32,196 nt of DNA from Anaerolineae bacterium (GTDB lineage: Bacteria > Chloroflexota > Anaerolineae > Aggregatilineales > J027), in NCBI GenBank assembly GCA_019913005.1, contig JAIOHL010000114.1:1-32196 (forward strand). The letters are read 5' to 3'. Each line of letters opens with the position of its first letter. Position 1 is the stretch's first letter. Under the pieces are notes generated by a model. The model made no database searches and was not told the DNA's origin. It worked only from the letters and a program-made list of their open reading frames with translations. Position numbers and translations under genes: made by a program. Below, one piece after another: positions 30,199 through 32,196 of this stretch.

Positions 30199-31959
30199 CT
30201 AATGCACAACTACCCGCAGACTCCCATCTCTGGCAATCGCGGCTTGAATCATAAGCTGATCCCCCTCCTCCACCCGACCCGCGCTATCTCGGCTGATATA
30301 CCCAAACAGATTGCCATTGGCGGTATACGCCACCTTGCGCCCGTTTTCGTCGCGGATGATAAGTAGAAAATCTCGAAATTGAGTTTGAGTCAATTGGACA
30401 ATTTTGGTCTTGGCCCATTCCGCTTGAGACTTGGTAACATCGGTCATACTGGTCGGCAGGGATTGACCTTGCGCCGTTAACCACACCCGCAGCCAATTAA
30501 ACCACACCCCATTGATGACAATTGAACAGAGTGGCGTTTCGACCACATGCGCCGCAGGATAACGCAGTAATCCCCCCTGCTCTACTTCATCAATTTCATC
30601 CAGTAGGCCAATGGTGCGGAGGGCTTGCAGTGTCAATCGTGCAATTGGCAGTTCATCTTCGTTACCTATTTGCCATGCCGACCCATCCCGCCCTACCTGT
30701 TCACCCAAATAGCTATGGGCCAACACTGCCAGTAGAATGCCGTGCCGCTCTTCTAGGGTATACCGCGCTAAAAAGCCCATTGAGACCTCCGCTGCCTGCT
30801 CATGGGCGGCCCAATCTTCTTCCGACACCCGCCCCTGTGCCAAAATCCGATTGTATTGGCGGATAAAATCTGAGGCGATTTTCAGGGAATCGGGATGACT
30901 CATGGCATGGTCAAAAACCTCAACGGACGGCATGGTCTCACCAATTAAGCTTTCCCGTTCCATCGTAAAATCCTGAATATGGGTTTCAATAACCACCATC
31001 AAACGATCTAGCCAATGGTCAACGCTGGTCAATAAGGAGGTACGCCGACTCGTCAGGCTCAGGCGGTTTTGCAGAATGGCAGGAATCGCGGTTCGCTGTT
31101 TGACAATCTGCGCCGAAAAATCAAAGCACCACTCCCGCACGGGACTGAGATCAACCCCGGTTTTGACACTGCCATCAATGACCATTTCTAGCGGCGCGGG
31201 TGGATGAGTCGGTAGTTGATTGTAAAGCGCCTTCGCCAGCATCAGTGCATTGCAATACTGCCCCAAAACCCCCTGATTATTCTGGGCGCGTTCAAGGGTT
31301 GCCTGCATCACTTCGATGCTGTAGTTTTCCCCCTCCCCTAACCCACCTGCTGTCTGTTCATCCACCAAGTGGAGGTAATTCACGGATACGGTATCAATAC
31401 GCGGCGCAAGCAAGCGACTATCGGCAGTTGGATAAATGATCGGGTCGGTGACGGTGGCCCATGTTAGGATATGGCTGTCCGCGCTAGGTCGGAATATGAC
31501 GTACTCCCCACATTGATTGGGCGAACGCCACGCCAATAGTTTCTGTTCGCCATCATGGTCGGTAAACGGAAAAATCCAGAGGGCGTCATCTTGATCTGCC
31601 CCACCCAACACCGCCGCGATATAGTCGCACCAGTCATCGGCATTTACCCACGCCGTACCACTGGCAGGGTCTAGGCATAACTCACCGCGCCCCACGTTTC
31701 GATTGCCTACTGCATCCGTCATCACATAGTAGCGTCCACCGGGCACAGGTAGGCGAAGTTTCCCTAAAGTGGCATTCCCAAGCCGCTTGAGATGTTGATT
31801 CATCAAGCCGCGCACCATCGAACCAAACCACATCGTATGTCCGCCGCTCACAAAGTATTCATGCAAATGCCAGCGTTCAATATCCGCCAGACTGCCATCC
31901 GGGTCGAGCCGCGACATGGCCTCGCCCACCGACCCACTCTGCACGGCTTGTATAAACAA
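30199..31959 (-). CDS. Large protein, possible divergent double-psi-barrel RNA polymerase, probably 5'-truncated
   Basis: The frame is open from a TGA at 32050-32052, but the first usable start is a TTG at 31959 with no ribosome binding site; 586 residues follow. Parts recall QDE-1/RdRP- and YonO-like polymerases: LRLPVPGGRYYVMTD (about 68-82), then GELCL (an R-x-x-x-G-x-x-D...GE-like arrangement); LGGADQDDALWIF (118-130), where those enzymes have G-D-x-D-G-D; and, after YCNALMLAKALYNQLP, IDGSVKTGVD (261-270), like their V-D-x-x-K-T-G. The third Asp of the catalytic motif is Ala, and an R-S-P motif follows the Asp cluster rather than preceding it. Active-site preservation is doubtful. The N-terminus appears replaced by the recombinase gene on the other strand. 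Confidence 0.5.
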   Translation of the reverse strand: MFIQAVQSGSVGEAMSRLDPDGSLADIERWHLHEYFVSGGHTMWFGSMVRGLMNQHLKRLGNATLGKLRLPVPGGRYYVMTDAVGNRNVGRGELCLDPASGTAWVNADDWCDYIAAVLGGADQDDALWIFPFTDHDGEQKLLAWRSPNQCGEYVIFRPSADSHILTWATVTDPIIYPTADSRLLAPRIDTVSVNYLHLVDEQTAGGLGEGENYSIEVMQATLERAQNNQGVLGQYCNALMLAKALYNQLPTHPPAPLEMVIDGSVKTGVDLSPVREWCFDFSAQIVKQRTAIPAILQNRLSLTSRRTSLLTSVDHWLDRLMVVIETHIQDFTMERESLIGETMPSVEVFDHAMSHPDSLKIASDFIRQYNRILAQGRVSEEDWAAHEQAAEVSMGFLARYTLEERHGILLAVLAHSYLGEQVGRDGSAWQIGNEDELPIARLTLQALRTIGLLDEIDEVEQGGLLRYPAAHVVETPLCSIVINGVWFNWLRVWLTAQGQSLPTSMTDVTKSQAEWAKTKIVQLTQTQFRDFLLIIRDENGRKVAYTANGNLFGYISRDSAGRVEEGDQLMIQAAIARDGSLRVVVH

Positions 31960-31971
31960 CTTACCTTCTTC

Positions 31972-32196
31972 ATCGAGCGAGGCATTACGCGGCAGGCTAT
32001 CTTCAAAATATGCAGCAAGCGGGCGCTGGAAGCCAGAATCCCCGATTTCTCACCGCACGATTTCCGGCGGACGTTTGTCGGCGATATGTTGGATGCTGGG
32101 GCGGATATTGTGACGGTCAAGGATTTGGCAGGCCATGCCAGTATTCAGACAACGGCGCGGTATGATCGGCGGGGACAGGAACGGCTTCAAAATGCG
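31972..32196 (+). CDS. Tyrosine recombinase (XerC/D-like), catalytic C-terminal part, cut by window edge
   Basis: The plus-strand frame runs to the window end in phase. It reads ERGITRQAIFKICSKRALEA, then RIPDFSPHDFRRTFVGDMLD, AGADIVTVKDLAGHASIQTT and ARYDRRGQERLQNA. HDFR is the box II HxxR; LAGHASIQTTARYDRR holds the following conserved H and the nucleophilic Tyr. These residues are intact. The upstream domain and the first catalytic Arg are not visible: to the left the same DNA reads as the start of the minus-strand large protein, so the recombinase may be a fragment. Homology seems to start near 31972, but the true start is unclear. It would mark an integrase end of the element. Confidence 0.75.
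   Translation, partial: MERGITRQAIFKICSKRALEARIPDFSPHDFRRTFVGDMLDAGADIVTVKDLAGHASIQTTARYDRRGQERLQNA

Noticed and set aside
31916-32120. Frames of 65 (plus) and 90 (minus) codons at the right edge
   Set aside because: Shadows of the recombinase and the large-protein gene; only the frame with HDFR and ARYDRR is coherent.

Overview
The window (32,196 bases) looks like bacterial chromosome, most plausibly from the phylum Chloroflexota. This is inferred from the style of the accessory proteins (a DUF5678-type protein next to a retropepsin-like protein, an HNH nuclease with a small partner, a DUF6094-type methyltransferase with a large zinc-binding helicase) and from the contractile injection system. 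It is not proven, because there is no rRNA or other marker gene. I see no tRNA, rRNA or CRISPR array.

Left part, positions 1 to about 14,800, all on the minus strand: an extracellular contractile injection system (eCIS, the Afp/PVC/MAC phage-tail-like family). In transcription order it holds a LuxR-type response regulator, a degenerate receiver protein, a DUF4255 tail terminator, an accessory beta-domain protein, a large sheath, a tube, a second divergent sheath, a second tube, an Afp7-like tube/baseplate protein with a long Gly-Ala-Ser repeat tail, a 54-residue DUF5908-like protein, a gp27-like hub, a gp5-like spike, a 509-residue protein ending in a very hydrophobic segment, a gp25-like wedge protein, and a baseplate J protein cut by the window edge. 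Overlapping or nearly touching genes suggest one operon. Tape measure, AAA+ ATPase, PAAR tip, fibre and cargo are not visible and may lie to the left. The hydrophobic C-terminus of the 509-residue protein suggests a membrane-anchored rather than released machine.

Right part, about 15,220 to the end: a mosaic that looks like a decaying mobilisable or integrative element. It has a ribbon-helix-helix protein, a coiled-coil protein and an HUH-type relaxase domain; a GC-rich block of stacked hairpins (candidate oriT or structured RNA) beside a small membrane protein; a DrrAB-like ABC exporter with a MarR regulator, flanked by near-identical 58/59-base terminator repeats; a PP-loop (PAPS-reductase-like) protein; a helicase that has lost its C-terminal half; a frameshifted DNA methyltransferase; a HEAT-repeat gene flanked by a duplicated methyltransferase start; a frameshifted antitoxin-like gene; several unknown proteins; an HNH nuclease pair; an SSB behind a hairpin-rich leader; a DUF5678/retropepsin-like pair; a large protein that may be a divergent double-psi-barrel RNA polymerase; and, on the plus strand at the right edge, the catalytic end of a tyrosine recombinase.

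The most interesting points are the membrane-tailed baseplate protein, the repeat tail in the Afp7-like protein where LysM is usually found, the hairpin block at 16,378-16,733, the polymerase-like protein at 30,199-31,959, and two cargo insertions each bracketed by copies of local sequence.
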